Part shown: positions 22,244 through 33,625 of the stretch, one piece after another | Numbering within the stretch: position 1 is the first letter of the stretch | How the letters are laid out: every line of letters begins with the position of its first letter | NCBI RefSeq assembly: GCF_029873635.1 | Contig: NC_080420.1 | Location: 30,805,032 to 30,869,031 of the forward strand | Direction of reading: 5' to 3' | DNA length: 64,000 nucleotides | DNA from: Malania oleifera | Taxonomy: Eukaryota > Streptophyta > Magnoliopsida > Santalales > Ximeniaceae | Translations under genes and position numbers: made by a program | The notes under the pieces: model-generated | The model's input: only the letters and a program-made list of their open reading frames with translations | What the model was told of the DNA's origin: nothing | Databases searched by the model: none

Positions 22244-24387
22244 TGATCTAGGATGGGATTGCTCGACCTATTTCCTACGGTTCAAAGCACATACAAGCAC
22301 ATATACTAAAAACACTTTAACTTAAGAATTAAATCATCAACTGAACAAAAACATCATAAATTATGTTATTGTTCAAGGGTTTTTTGATTTTTGAAAAGGT
22401 GTATGATGTTGTCTAGAAATAAGTCCCAAGGATTCTTTATCAAGGAATCAAGATTTATGCATATATACATTAACTTCAAAGCCAAGATACAAGTTCTAAC
22501 TTGACAAACTAATATTTATACAATTGATTTGAGAATATTGCAATCTATGGATTTAATAGGTTGTTCAAAATGTGCTTTATTCTAACAGCAATGGCTCACA
22601 AAATATAGAAAGCATTTAAACACAAGTACTAAAATTACTATGAAAATTTTTTGGATGGCTTTGACGTTGTTCCATACATAGTTAGATCACACCATAGGTC
22701 GTCTGAACAAGTGTTGAAGCACCAAGACAAACGCAGCAGTGGGGTGTGTGAGAGATGGTCGTGGATTGTATGGTATGGTGGCTGTGTGGATGTGTTGGGC
22801 TAGTGAGGGGAGGTGAAGATGGAGTCACTGGATAGAATAGTGGTCTCTCACCACTTTTTCTTCGGAGAGAACGCGTAGCCTCACACTACACAGTCAAATG
22901 ATTAGACAAAGCTTACAAGCTTTAGCAAAGGAAATTCCTTTCAATATTCAATATCAAAATCCTAGCTTATTTTTTTGAGTTCATACAATGAGAGATATAA
23001 AGATAACACTGGGGGACAAGGTATTAACTAGCTTACACTTCCTATGCAAGCATGGGAGACAAAGATAATAAACACTCTCACTAAAAACTAAACACTAAAT
23101 ACTCTCACATTAAACACTCTCTAACTTACTAAGCACACATGCAAGCTTGGTTGTCTTGCATTATTACAAATTAAATGTAAAGACATAAGCTAAAAGGCAA
23201 TCAAATATGTATGGGGCCCATAGAGCCATGTGGGGCCCACATGGGTATTGGGCTCGAACTTGCTTCAGTATGTGGACTAGGGTCTTCACGCATCGAAATT
23301 CTTCAAGTAGTCTTCAAATAACTTCATGCGTAACTACAAAATAATTTGTATGATTGTAGACATTGGGAGGTCGTCCATGTGTCACCATATCGGGAAAGGA
23401 GTAGACATTGGGAGGTCATCCATAGGTCACCATATCTACACAAGAAATGGGTAAGACATGCTGATCCCCATCATCTCTCTCGGGCCTAAAAGATTTTTTC
23501 TCTGAAGAATGAAAAGTGATGTACTGGGAATACAACTCGAAGTTGAGACGAAGGAGGTCTTCTTTAAGTATCCAGCTTTTCTCAGTTCTAATGCCAAGAT
23601 GATGTAGGATGTGATTGATCGACCTATGTCCTATGGTTCAACCCTAACAAAAGCACATACACTTAAAACACTTTAACTTAAGAATTAAATCAACCGAACA
23701 TAAACATCATAAATCATGTTATTGTTCACATGTTGTTTGAATTTTGAAATGGTATATCATGTTGTCCAGAAATAAGTCCCAAGGATTCTTTAGCAAGGAA
23801 TCAAGCTTTATGCATATAAATGTTAATTTCAAAAACAAGATTACAAGTTCTAACTTTATAAACTAATATTCATACAATTGATTTGAGTAAGCACGTGTTA
23901 ATATTGCAATCTATGGATTCAATGGGTTGTTCAAAGATGTGCTTTATTCTAACAGCAATGGCTCACAAAATATAGCAAGGATTTAAACACAAGTATTGAA
24001 ATTACCAAGAAAGTTGTTTGGATGACTTTGATGTTGTTCCACACGTAGTTATATCACATCATAGGTCCTTTGAACAAGCATTGAAGCACCAAGACAAACG
24101 CAGCAGTGGGGTGTATGAGACATGGCCATGGAGTGTATGGTATGGTGGTCGTGTGGATGTGTTGGAGGGGAAGCCGTGTGGGTTAGTGAGGGGAGGTGGA
24201 GATGGAGTCGCTGGATAGAATAGTGGTCTCACACCACTTGATCTCCGGAGAGAATGCGTAGCCTCATAGTACACAAGCAAATGATTGGACAAAGCTTAAA
24301 AGCTTTAGCAAAGGGAATTCCTTTCAATATTCAATGTAAAAATCTTAGCTTATTTCTTTGAGTTCTTACAATGAGAGATATAGAGAT
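22244..24387 (-). mobile_element. Non-coding element with ~0.8-kb direct repeats
   Basis: The sequence from 22244 (TGATCTAGGATGGGATTG) to about 23003 repeats as 23600 (TGATGTAGGATGTGATTG) to 24387, at perhaps 90% identity by eye. Just left of the second copy is CTCAGTTCTAATGCCAAGA. On the minus strand this reads as a primer-binding-site-like TTGGCATTAGAAC right after an LTR end, so the pair is best read as LTRs of a minus-strand element with ~0.6 kb of non-coding interior. The right LTR is cut at 24387 by repeat B. An alternative is a tandem 1,356-bp unit with a partial second copy. No protein-coding capacity was seen. Confidence 0.6.
23357..23436. repeat. Short tandem repeat (about 45 bp, two units)
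   Basis: 'GTAGACATTGGGAGGTC.TCC' followed by 'GTCACCATATC' occurs twice, starting near 23357 and 23402, inside the interior of the direct-repeat element. Confidence 0.85.
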
Positions 24388-25396
24388 TGTGATGCCCTGA
24401 TTTTCATACCATTTTTTTTATAAATAATAAATATTCAAATACTCAAGCAGCGGCCACATTAAATTCTGATACCATATCAGCATAACCCGACCCGAAACAG
24501 GATACTAGGTAAATTGTAAATCTCATATTCACAAACCTAATAGAGGAAGTCAATATATACAAATCATCTAGAATGCAAATAACCAGAGTACTAAACATTC
24601 ATATTCACATATACGTACATATCTAACACATCACCAAAAATCAATCAAAACTTTAGGGGAAAACACACATCCCTAGGTCAAAACACTCACTCTGGCTATC
24701 AGGGTACCATCTCCCCTCTATCTTGGAGCTCTATCACCCGGTCTTTCTCAGTTTCCTAAAAAATTTAAATATTTGGGCGAGACACATCTTGATTTCATTT
24801 CATCATCTGGCACATGAGCGTCCTCGGTAACCAATACATCCATGTTTGTAACTCATGGTTGCCTTAAGGATATTCTCTACACCATGCTTCCACCCATGGC
24901 CGAGGTTGTGCGGCCTGAAGGCTGGATCTAACTACTGTTGGCCTACCTAGTTAGATCAAAATAGGAAATCCATCCATGCATCTGTAGTAGGATTGGCCTA
25001 CCATATCCCTAGTCCAAAATTAGAGAGCAAAGCAACCCTTTTCACTAGCTCAGTCAACTATCTACACCACACTCACCAAAAGACGATGTGGTTGCACTAA
25101 CACCGCACTAGCAACGGTACCATGTTCAATATCAACAATCGTCCTTTAGGGTTCTCATTTCCACATTTCATCATTCACATTTCAGTATTCATATTACAGC
25201 ATTCACATTGCAATATTCACATGTTTATGTTGTCATTTCAGTATTCACATTGCAGAATTCTCATTGCAATTTTCACATTTCAGTATTCACATTGCAGAAT
25301 TCTCATTGCAATTGTCACGTTTCAGTATTTAAATTTCAACATTCACATTCCAATATTCACATTTTCAGTATTCATATCTCATCTCATAATGGTATA
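24388..25396. repeat. Repeat B, second copy of repeat A
   Basis: Starts TGTGATGCCCTGATTTTC and shares with repeat A (5410-6722) the terminus, the TCTGATACCAT near position 75, the 'gaggttgtgcggcc' block and the 'aacggtaccatgtt' block. It interrupts or abuts the preceding element at 24387 and is abutted by another LTR terminus at 25397. Non-coding. Confidence 0.65.
25230..25330. repeat. 42-bp tandem repeat
   Basis: A unit containing 'TTTCAGTATTCACATTGCAG' occurs twice in full with a 42-base period. It is followed by degenerate 'TTCAACATTCACATTCC' fragments to about 25370. Confidence 0.85.
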
Positions 25397-25653
25397 TGTG
25401 AGAACCCGAATAAAAATGATATTTAAAATAATAAAGAGAAAGGAGAATTATCAAAGGCCTCATCGACGAAGACAGGGGATTCGTCAACGAGGGCATAAGA
25501 GGGCCTCATCGACGAAGCCCAAATTTGTTGACGAGGAAATACCGAGAGAGGTTTTTGAGCAGACTAAATTTCGTTGATGAGGAGTGGGTTTTGTTGACGA
25601 AATTATTGAAGGACTTGTCGACAAGATGACATGGCTCGTTGACGAAACCAATC

Positions 25654-25663
25654 CTATAAATAC
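25654..25663 (+). promoter_or_regulatory. TATA box of LTR E
   Basis: CTATAAATAC about 257 bases into the LTR, just downstream of the motif cluster and just upstream of a pyrimidine-rich tract. Confidence 0.55.
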
Positions 25664-25705
25664 TAAAAATTTGGATTTTAACTTCCAAACTAAGAAACCT
25701 CTCAT

Positions 25706-25706
<1 letters not shown>

Positions 25707-25773
<67 letters not shown>
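25707..25773. repeat. (CT)n microsatellite
   Basis: More than 30 CT units. The Arg-Glu or Leu-Ser frames crossing it are artefacts. Confidence 0.97.
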
Positions 25774-25780
<7 letters not shown>

Positions 25781-26189
25781 TTGGGCCAGATTTATGCCGG
25801 TTCGACAATCTGAAGCCACCACGATGCTCTTGGGGAAGTTCTCTCCAAATCTGCCAGAGCGGATCATTGGTGAAAGCAAGTTGGAAATCATCCCTAAGTT
25901 GAGGTAAGGTTTTTTAAGCCAAATTTGGTCTTTCGATAGTTATAGGAAATGATATACACGTGGAAATACTGAAGTTTAATACTGAGAGTTTTCATTTTCA
26001 GGGTATTGATTAGGAAATCCTACGGGTGTGAGACCAGAGTTTATAGGGGGGGCTTTTCTCAATAGCCAGTTAAGGGAATAAACTAAAGCAGTTATTTTCA
26101 TGTATATTATTATTATTTATGAGAAAAGTTATTTTTTGGAAAGCATGTATTATGGTCTTTTCTAGGGATGGAGCTGAAGTCCTCTGACT

Positions 26190-27611
26190 ATTCGATGATC
26201 ATGCTAGGATGAAATTTAATATATTCAGTTTTCACTCATCATTTCAAAAAGATTTTAACATTTATTCTATCATAATCATCTTTGTACAAGGTTTTACTTC
26301 AGGAAAAATCATGTTGAAATTTTGGCAGCATGCCATCCATCTATAAATCGGACATTTTTCCATAAAACTTATACCTGATAGGTTCAAATAAGTAATATAT
26401 GATTCAATTCAAGGCACACGAGAACCTATATCCACTACTAGCATGCAATTCACATCAACTGCATTCGCCATGTAGAAGGCATTCTAAACTAAGCATGCAT
26501 TCCAGTAGTATAGTTAACAGTCCATATAAAATGTAAACCATCCAACTAGATACCATGAACAATAAATAACCATGGACAGTTACGAATTCAGTGCAGTACT
26601 CATGTGGACAATTTAGGCATGAAATAAAAATATGAGGGCATTTTAATTTATATAACCATGAAAAAATATATGCTCCCCCTGAGTTATGTGCTCAACTCAT
26701 TTTATCCCATTTTCTGATTATTCAAGTTCTTTAGCCAAGTGTTTTAAGTTTCTATGATTATATCTTGGCTTTAAATGCATTCATCTTAGAGGACCAAAAA
26801 TTCATAATAGAGTATATCTTTGAGAGTTCTAAGCCTATATTTGCCTATTTTCTTATGATTTACAATATGTGAGAGGCCTAAGTTCAAATGACTTGTCTTT
26901 CTTATCATTCATGCATAGGTTTCTTAGTTATTGCATTTTCATATATGTTGAAACCTATAGCAATCATATTAGCCCGAACTTGTTAATTTGGTCGCCTGAG
27001 GGTAAAATGACCTATAGGTTTGAGCCCCGAGAATGATGGAAAAGTACATAGTACCGGTTCGGTTGACCGAGGATGCTACGGTCCTTTCGAGTTTTGTCGC
27101 CCAAACCCAGGTCAACATTTTGACTGGTCAGCTGTTCAATCGACCGAGGCAAAATATACTACCAAGTTTGGTCACCTGAAATCATATGATTTTGCATTTG
27201 AAGTCCAATTTCAAAACATAATATTCCCAAGATAATATATGTGATAATGGGGACTTTCCTAAGTGTTATGCAAGGAGCTAGGGTCTTTCTAAGGTCTTTT
27301 GAGGACACCGAAAAAATCCGGCATGAAGGTGATCCCTAAGGTCTTTCTATGGTCTTTGTATGATCGTTTGCTGAGCTTACTTCCTACATGCATGACATGC
27401 AGGGATTATTACAAACCCATTCAAACTAAAATTATTACAGATCCAATGATAAAAAATACAACAATAAATATGTTCGGTCTTCATTTCTCTTCAAGTTACT
27501 GCATGCCATCATATGAACTTGTCAATAAGAACCTGCACACAAACTTGGCAACCATTAAATACCAGAGTATTTGTCATGATCAAAACAAGGGTGTGACCCA
27601 TAGGGTCAACA
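26190..27611 (-). mobile_element. Minus-strand SIRE-like relic: 3' interior plus 5' LTR fragment
   Basis: On the minus strand, 26190-26770 matches the non-coding 3' interior of the SIRE-like elements at 43.7 and 62.6 kb (for example 'TGCATGCTAGTAGTGGATA' and 'gagttgagcacataactcagggggagca'-like wording). 26870-27611 is an LTR piece ending in the LTR start TGTTGACCCTATGGGTCAC at 27611. The rest of the element is gone. It abuts the integrase of the gypsy element, so it was probably inserted there. Confidence 0.65.
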
Positions 27612-28190
27612 GTCTAGCACACAAACTCGAAGCATATCCTCTAATATCTGTATTGTCCTCTCCGTCTAACCATCTTTCTGAGGATGAAATGCTGTGCTGA
27701 ATGATAATTGAGAACATATGGCCTTTTGCAAACTCCTTCAAAACTGAATGTACAACTCTGCCAATCTGCTCAAGGAGTAGTTAACTCTGATAGGTAGGAA
27801 ATGGGTAGTCTTCATCAGTCAATCTATGACTACCCAAATGGCATCCTGTCCATGTAGTGCCAGCGGTAATTCTATAACAAAATCCATCGCTATATGTTTC
27901 CATTTCCACTCAGGGGTGTAGAGTGGCTGCAATGACCCCGCCAGTCTCTGATGCTCAACTTTCACCTTCTAGTATGTCAAATACTGTGCCACAAACTCGA
28001 TGATCTCTCTTTGCATATTGCTCCACCAAAAAGACTCCTGAAGATCGGTATACATTTTAGTTCTACCAGGATGTACCGTATACAAGAATCGGTGTGCTTC
28101 CTTCAGAATAATTTTCTTAATCTTAGGGTTAGCAGGTACACACAGCCTAGTATGGAACCTCAAAGATCCATCATCTGAGATACTAAAATC
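27612..28190 (-). pseudogene. Gypsy integrase pseudogene, 3'-truncated
   Basis: The HHCC zinc-binding N-terminus is seen in 'ILKEAHRFLYTVHPGRTKMY' and 'LQESFWWSNMQREI' (28060-28150). The CX2C that follows is lost. Towards 27660 the core reads 'FSTAFHPQKDG*TERTIQ', the segment before the catalytic Glu. The frame ends at the junction with the SIRE-like LTR at 27611. Confidence 0.82.
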
Positions 28191-28367
28191 TTCCTCCTAA
28201 CCATCCTTTCATTTTCCCCTAAGCTCTACTAACTCTGCATCACTCCTCTGAGTCACTTTAATTCTTTCCTTTAGAGTCTGCTGTAATACCAAATTAACAA
28301 TAAAATCCTGATGATCACCCTCTACAAGTTTCACACTGAGCCTTTCTAAGTTTGTCCAGATTAGATG

Positions 28368-29710
28368 CTACATCATCTCTGCAGATACTGATGCTCCCAC
28401 TGATTTCCGGATCAAAGCATCAGCTACCACATTAGCTTTTCTTGAGTGGTAACTGAAGGTGCAGTCATAATCTTTTATTAGCTTTAGCCATCTCCTCTGC
28501 CTCATGTTTAGTTCCTTCTGTGTGAAGAAGCATTTCAAATTCTTATGATTTGTAAAAGTCTCACATCCACACCCATACAAATAGTGTCTCCAAATTTTCA
28601 GCGCATAGACCACCGCTGCTAACTCCAGATCATGGGTAGTGTAATTCTTCTTATATTCTTTCAATTGTTGGGAGGCATATGCTACCACTCTCCCCTACTA
28701 CATCAAAACACATCCGAGCCCTTTATGTGACACATCTCTATAAATTACAAAACCCTCTTCACTTGAAGGAATCATCCACACCGGTGCAGTGATGAGTCGC
28801 TACTTCAACTCTTGAAAGCTCCGATCACATTCATTTGTCCACTCGAATTTCACACCTTTCCTAGTCAATTTAGTCGACGAACCTGAAAATTTAGAAAAGC
28901 CCTCAACAAACCTATAACAGTACCCAACCAATCTCAGGAAACTTCTTATCTCTTGCACATTCTTCAGTTGCACCCAATCAACTATTTCCTTAATCTTGTT
29001 CGGATCTACTAAGATACCACTCCTAGATACCACGTGTCCAAGGAAGGTAACTTACTCCAACAAGAATTTGCACTTCTTGAGTTTCACGTATAGTTTTCTT
29101 TCTTTCAGCACCTGAAGCACTATCCTCAGATGTTCCTTGTGCTCCTCTAGGATCTTTGAATACGCCAGTATGTCGTCAATGATTACTATAAAGAATTGAT
29201 CTAAATAATGGTGGAAGACCCTGTTCATCAAATCCATAAACACTACAGGAGCATTGGTTAGTCAGAACGACATAACTAAAAATTTGTTGTGGCCATACCA
29301 AGTCCTGAATGCTATCTTTAGAACATCCTCTGCTCTGACTTTTGCCTGGTGATACCTAGACCGTAGATCTATCTTCAAGAAAATATGTGTCCTCTATAGC
29401 TGGTTAAAGAAGTCATCGATGCGGGGAAGTAGATATTTATTCTTGATAGTCTTTTTATTTATTTCCATGTAGTCAATGCACATTCTCATCAACCCATCCT
29501 TCTTTCTCACAAACAATACCGGTGCTCCCCAGGGCTACACGTTGGGCGGAAAAAATCCCTTGTCTAACAGTTCCTGCAACTGTTCCTTCAATTATTTTAA
29601 TTCCATCGGTGCCATTTTGTATGGCTCTTTCGAAATCGGTGATGTCCCTAGAATTAGATCAATAACAAACTCTAACTCTCGATCAGGAGGTAATCCCGGA
29701 AAATCCTAAA
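28368..29710 (-). pseudogene. Gypsy reverse transcriptase-RNase H pseudogene
   Basis: Reading leftward from about 29520, RT motifs appear as '[11 protein letters not shown]', '[10 protein letters not shown]' and '[13 protein letters not shown]'. The catalytic centre is '[13 protein letters not shown]' at about 29165-29205, where the usual FIDD is seen as IIDD. The thumb region includes 'LKKCKF' and '[16 protein letters not shown]'. RNase H follows with '[15 protein letters not shown]' and '[19 protein letters not shown]'. It ends with '[14 protein letters not shown]' and 'VVADALIRK'. At least two stops separate these blocks, so no full enzyme can be made. Confidence 0.88.
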
Positions 29711-29889
29711 AAAAAAACATCAGGAAAATCCTTTACAATCAGGATATCTTCTAACTTCAACTCCCCTCCCAACACTTCTTTCACACTGGCCAAATATCTC
29801 TGACAGCCTTCTAGCAACAATCTCCTCACTTGAATGGTGGATAACAACTGTGGTGGGGTGTGCACATATGACCCCACAAATTTGTACTC

Positions 29890-30234
29890 CTATTCTCGTC
29901 GAGGTCTGAACACTACCTCTCTCTGATGGCATTCAATGTTGGCATAGTGCGCAGCTAGCCAATCCATCCCTAGACTAACCTCGAACCCATGCATCTCTAA
30001 AAAAACCAAATTAGATGATAAAGACCTCCCTTTAATATAGACTGGACAGTTCCTGAGTACCTTCTTACATATCCTTACAACCTCTGTCGATGTAGCCACT
30101 AACAAACTAATATCCAACAACTGAGTTTCTAACTCACACAACTTAACAAATTCCCGAGCGATAAAAGAATGAGTTGCCCACGAATCAAATAAAGCAGTAG
30201 CTTTATATGACAGTATTGAAATAGTACCTGTCAC
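29890..30234 (-). pseudogene. Gypsy aspartic protease pseudogene
   Basis: 114 open codons carry the gypsy protease pattern. The active site reads 'ALFDSWATHSFIA', where Trp has replaced the Gly of the DSG triad, which should inactivate it. Downstream, 'CPVYIKGRSLSSNLVFLEM' and 'VSLGMDWLAAHYANIEC' are the usual flap and GMDWL segments that lead into RT. Confidence 0.85.
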
Positions 30235-30379
30235 GACATCTCCTGTCGCCTTAGCATCCCCCAGTGTCAGTGCATAGACTCGTGCTAGGGCAGTATTCCT
30301 TTGTTGTCTGCCTCAGGGTGCCTAGTGACCTCCTCGGTATGGTCGAAGAATAGGCGCAACATCTAAAGGTTCTCGGTAG

Positions 30380-31275
30380 TCTCTCACTATATGCCCAGGT
30401 TGATGGCATCGGTAACAAACAATATCCCTAACCCAACAATCCCTTGGGTGTCTCTTGTAGCATATGAGACAAAGAGGGGGCATCTGTCTTCCTTATACTG
30501 CCCGATCTCCCACTCTCTGTCTTCATTCTCCTTTACTATCTTGCCTCCTACAAGGCCCTCGGTTGGACCCTGCCTGAAAATTTAGAGGCACGAGCCTTTT
30601 TCCTTGGCTCTATGCTGCTGCACCTCTCTGCAGGTCATTCTCAATCATTGCAACTCTATTCACTACCTATGCAAAATTCTGAGCCTAGAAGCTTGTAACC
30701 TACTCAAAAAAATTCTATCACAGGCCCTCCTCGAACTTCCTCACCTTCTTTTCCTTATCCGGTACTAAATGTGGGGCAAACCAGGACAGCTCGACAAATT
30801 TGGCTGCATACTGTTGTACCGTCATCTACCCCTATGTCAAGTGCAAGAACTCTGCTACCTTCACACTTCTAACAATAGCATGAAAGTATCTCTAGAAAAA
30901 AATCTCCCTGAAGTTGCTCCACGTCACCGCTACTGGGTTAGGTCTCTGTTACTCTAATAGTCTCTCTGATCTCGACCAACGTTTAGCTTCCCCAATCAAT
31001 TTAAATGTTGCAAACAACACCTTATGCTCATTTGTACATGGGAGAATTGCCAACATATCCTCTATATCGTTGACCCAATTCTCAGCTTCTAGTGGGTCAT
31101 CTTCTCCAAAGAACGACAGGGGTTTCATACGTGTGAACTGCTCAATCATGTAGCTCCGCTCCCCTGAACCTCTAGCCATCTCCGCCATCACCTGCTGGGT
31201 GATGCTACGTAGTACTGCATTGGGGTCTCCACCGCCCATAATGGAAGGCCCTACATCCTCACCTCCATTGTGCAC
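30380..31275 (-). pseudogene. Gypsy gag pseudogene with zinc knuckles
   Basis: The N-terminal part (31275-30949) reads 'FTRMKPLSFFGEDDPLEAE' followed by 'WVNDIEDMLAILPC' and 'KVLFATFKLIGEAKRW', the retrotransposon capsid pattern. The middle is broken by stops. At 30480-30380 two zinc-knuckle remnants can be read, 'CLICYKRHPRDC' (loop shortened) and 'CYRCHQPGH' (CX2CX4H, last Cys lost). Confidence 0.82.
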
Positions 31276-31660
31276 CGCTACTCCTTGGATCCATCCTAGA
31301 AATGGTATAAAATAATCTTAGAACTCTATCATCTCAACATCACTTAATATACACAACAAACTAAACTCCTAAAATATTCCTCTATAATCATCCACCTCCA
31401 ATATCCTTAATCCTAATTTAAGATTCAGTCCTACCACTTAGAAACAAGAACCGATGATAGTAGCCATGGTTTTATTGAAATCGTCACCCTAGGAAAATCA
31501 CAGAAACAACCACAAAACTCCTGCCTCTGAAAGATATAACCCTAAATTCCCATCTCATCCTCTAACAACCACTAACTCATATCTCAATCTACCCATCCAC
31601 TATTCTCATCAAAATCTATTCCTATACTCTTGTATTGTATTCCGCTATTTATTAAAGTCT

Positions 31661-32752
31661 ACAAACTTAGATGAGGATTAGTAGTAAAAACTAGAGTAGG
31701 ATGGATTCAGCATTTTAGATTATCTCAGCAAATCAGTTTTGCAATGAGTGAGCAAGAGAAGATTCAAATTAGAGAGCTTGAATGTTGATATTATGCTTGG
31801 GTAATTAATTCCTTGGGTTAAAGGAGTATTTATATAGTTTTAGAGTGACTTTCCTTGTTTCCCAAGTTACTTGGAGTGTCCACCAAGTTTTTATAACATT
31901 TAGATTTGAAAAACTAAATTTTAGAATTTTCCCATTAAAGTTCAAAATTTAAATTCCCGTAGGGTCAGTCGGATGGACAGGCGACTAGGTAAGTGTTTTA
32001 TACAGGGTCAGTTGGCTGGATAAGCGGCTGAGACCCTTTTCTCTACCAAAAATTATTTTCATTAAATTGTCAGTCGACTGACTGAACACAGTTCAAAAGT
32101 GTCAGTTAGTTGGACAGACCCTCATGTCAATCGACTGACTGATCATAGGTCAAAATGGTTAGTTAGCTGAGTAGTTATTCAACCGTTATATTTGTCAGTC
32201 GGCTGAAAAATTTTAGAGCATTCTGCTCAGTCGGCTGACCAGTCAATTTTTTTTTTTCAAAACTTCTATTTTTTAAGATTGTAAACCTTTTGTTATTTGA
32301 AAAACTTAAATATGACTTTTGAAAAACATTTTCCATGGTTTTTAAAAACTGGTCTCTGCTTCTTTATTGCATTCTAATGAGCTTCAAAGTATTTTTAGAG
32401 ATATTTTAAATATGAAGCACTTACATAAATACTTCTTACGACATTTGACCTTCTAAGTGCTTGAGTCTTCATGCTTGTTTTTCTTTGAGCTCTCTTGCTT
32501 TTCTTTCCTTTGGCTCTCTTGCTTTTCTTCAAGCTTTTATATACTTTAAGCTCTTTAACATCCACACTCTTATGATCTTCAAGCTTTAATAGATATCATC
32601 TTTGAATTCATGCTTTAATGTTCTTTAAGCTTCGTTTGATCATCCTTGTATATATATACTTGAATCTTGAAATATCATTACTTAACCAAATATGTTAAGT
32701 TCCACTTGTTTGTTAGCATTAAAACAAGATGTTAAGTCTTGTAAGGCCAACA
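31661..32752 (-). repeat. Minus-strand SIRE-like LTR fragment
   Basis: On the minus strand it starts TGTTGGCCTTACAAGACTTA at 32752, matching the LTR start at 46232 in pattern (TGTTGGC...ATTTTGATGCTGACAAA). It carries a cluster of CAGTCGGCTGACTG-type motifs at 31960-32230 and a TATA-like 'CTATATAAATACTCC' near 31830. The downstream half of the LTR is missing. It sits head to head with the plus-strand LTR fragment that begins at 32753. Confidence 0.7.
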
Positions 32753-33625
32753 GTTAGAAAATCCTCTCAAATTTTCATATCATATTTTCATCTTCCTAAG
32801 CTTGTTTTTCATCCTTTCGTTGTTATTTATTCAAAAAATTATTTTCAAGAGAGAATTCTTTATCTTGGGCATTTTATTTTTTACAAATCATATTGCTTAT
32901 ACTCTTATATCCCATTATTTTCAAAATCATTATCTTGAGAGTAAATCCTAAGTTTTCTCCACATATTTTCATTCATAAATATCTTTGGAGGTAAAAAATT
33001 GTTTATTGCTTTTAAATCTTACACACATATTGCAAGCCTTCAGCGGCTCATATATTCTTCATTGCAAAATTATTTTTGAGCAAGAATCCTAGTTCCCCTT
33101 AGCTTTATTTGGAAAAATAGTTTTTTGGAAAAACTCTTGACATATTGAAAAGAGTACCTTGAGCATATTCTTATTTTAATATATTTTCTTGGAAGGTCTC
33201 TTACTATTATTAGTAAGAAAATCATTTTTCACACTTGGTCTTTATTGAGAAATATTTTTTTAGTGAAAATACACTCTCACATCGAGCTTTAATTCACATT
33301 ATATGTGAGTGTATTTCTAAGTTTATTGTTGTACACATCTACTTGTATTAGAAGCAATCTGGTTGTACAAAATATTTCATTTGAATATCTATTGTATTCC
33401 TGACATGTGATTGGAAGAGGGAGATTTATCTTGTGAAAAGTCCCGGACTGGTTAAAAGAACTACTTGCACCATCTTGGTAAGGTGTAAATGGTGTTGCTC
33501 CACCTGTTAAGTGAGCAACTAGTGGAATCCTCTTTTTTGTGAGCTTGAGGCAGAGACGTACGCAGTATTGGCCGAACCCCGATAACATATTGTGTGTCTG
33601 CGCTTAATTTCTTGTACTTTATATT

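Larger units (their letters stand above)
25397..26190 (+). repeat. Gypsy-type LTR E with TCGTCGACGA-like motifs
   Basis: Begins TGTGAGAACCCGAATAAAAA, a typical gypsy LTR start. Between about 25455 and 25645 it holds about eight copies of a near-palindrome of the form TCRTYGACGA in both orientations. A TATA motif at 25654 and a long CT run at 25707 follow. The right end is not defined; the border near 26190 is where SIRE-like sequence on the other strand starts. No coding part of the parent element adjoins it. Confidence 0.55.
27612..31660 (-). mobile_element. Degenerate minus-strand Ty3/gypsy element (chromovirus-like)
   Basis: On the minus strand the order is gag (31275-30500), zinc knuckles (about 30480-30380), protease, reverse transcriptase, RNase H and integrase, which is the gypsy order. 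The integrase is cut at 27612 by the SIRE-like LTR. 31276-31660 is probably the 5' untranslated region. Neither LTR adjoins it. The protease-RT wording resembles the Tekay/Del and Reina group, but the diagnostic C-terminus is missing. Stops occur in every domain. Confidence 0.85.

Noticed and set aside
25484-25907. Arg-Glu-rich and Leu-Ser-rich frames of 100-135 codons
   Set aside because: They are translations of the long CT repeat and flanking LTR sequence.
27299-27700. 133-codon plus-strand frame
   Set aside because: It crosses the junction of a minus-strand LTR fragment and a minus-strand integrase, so it is a chance frame.
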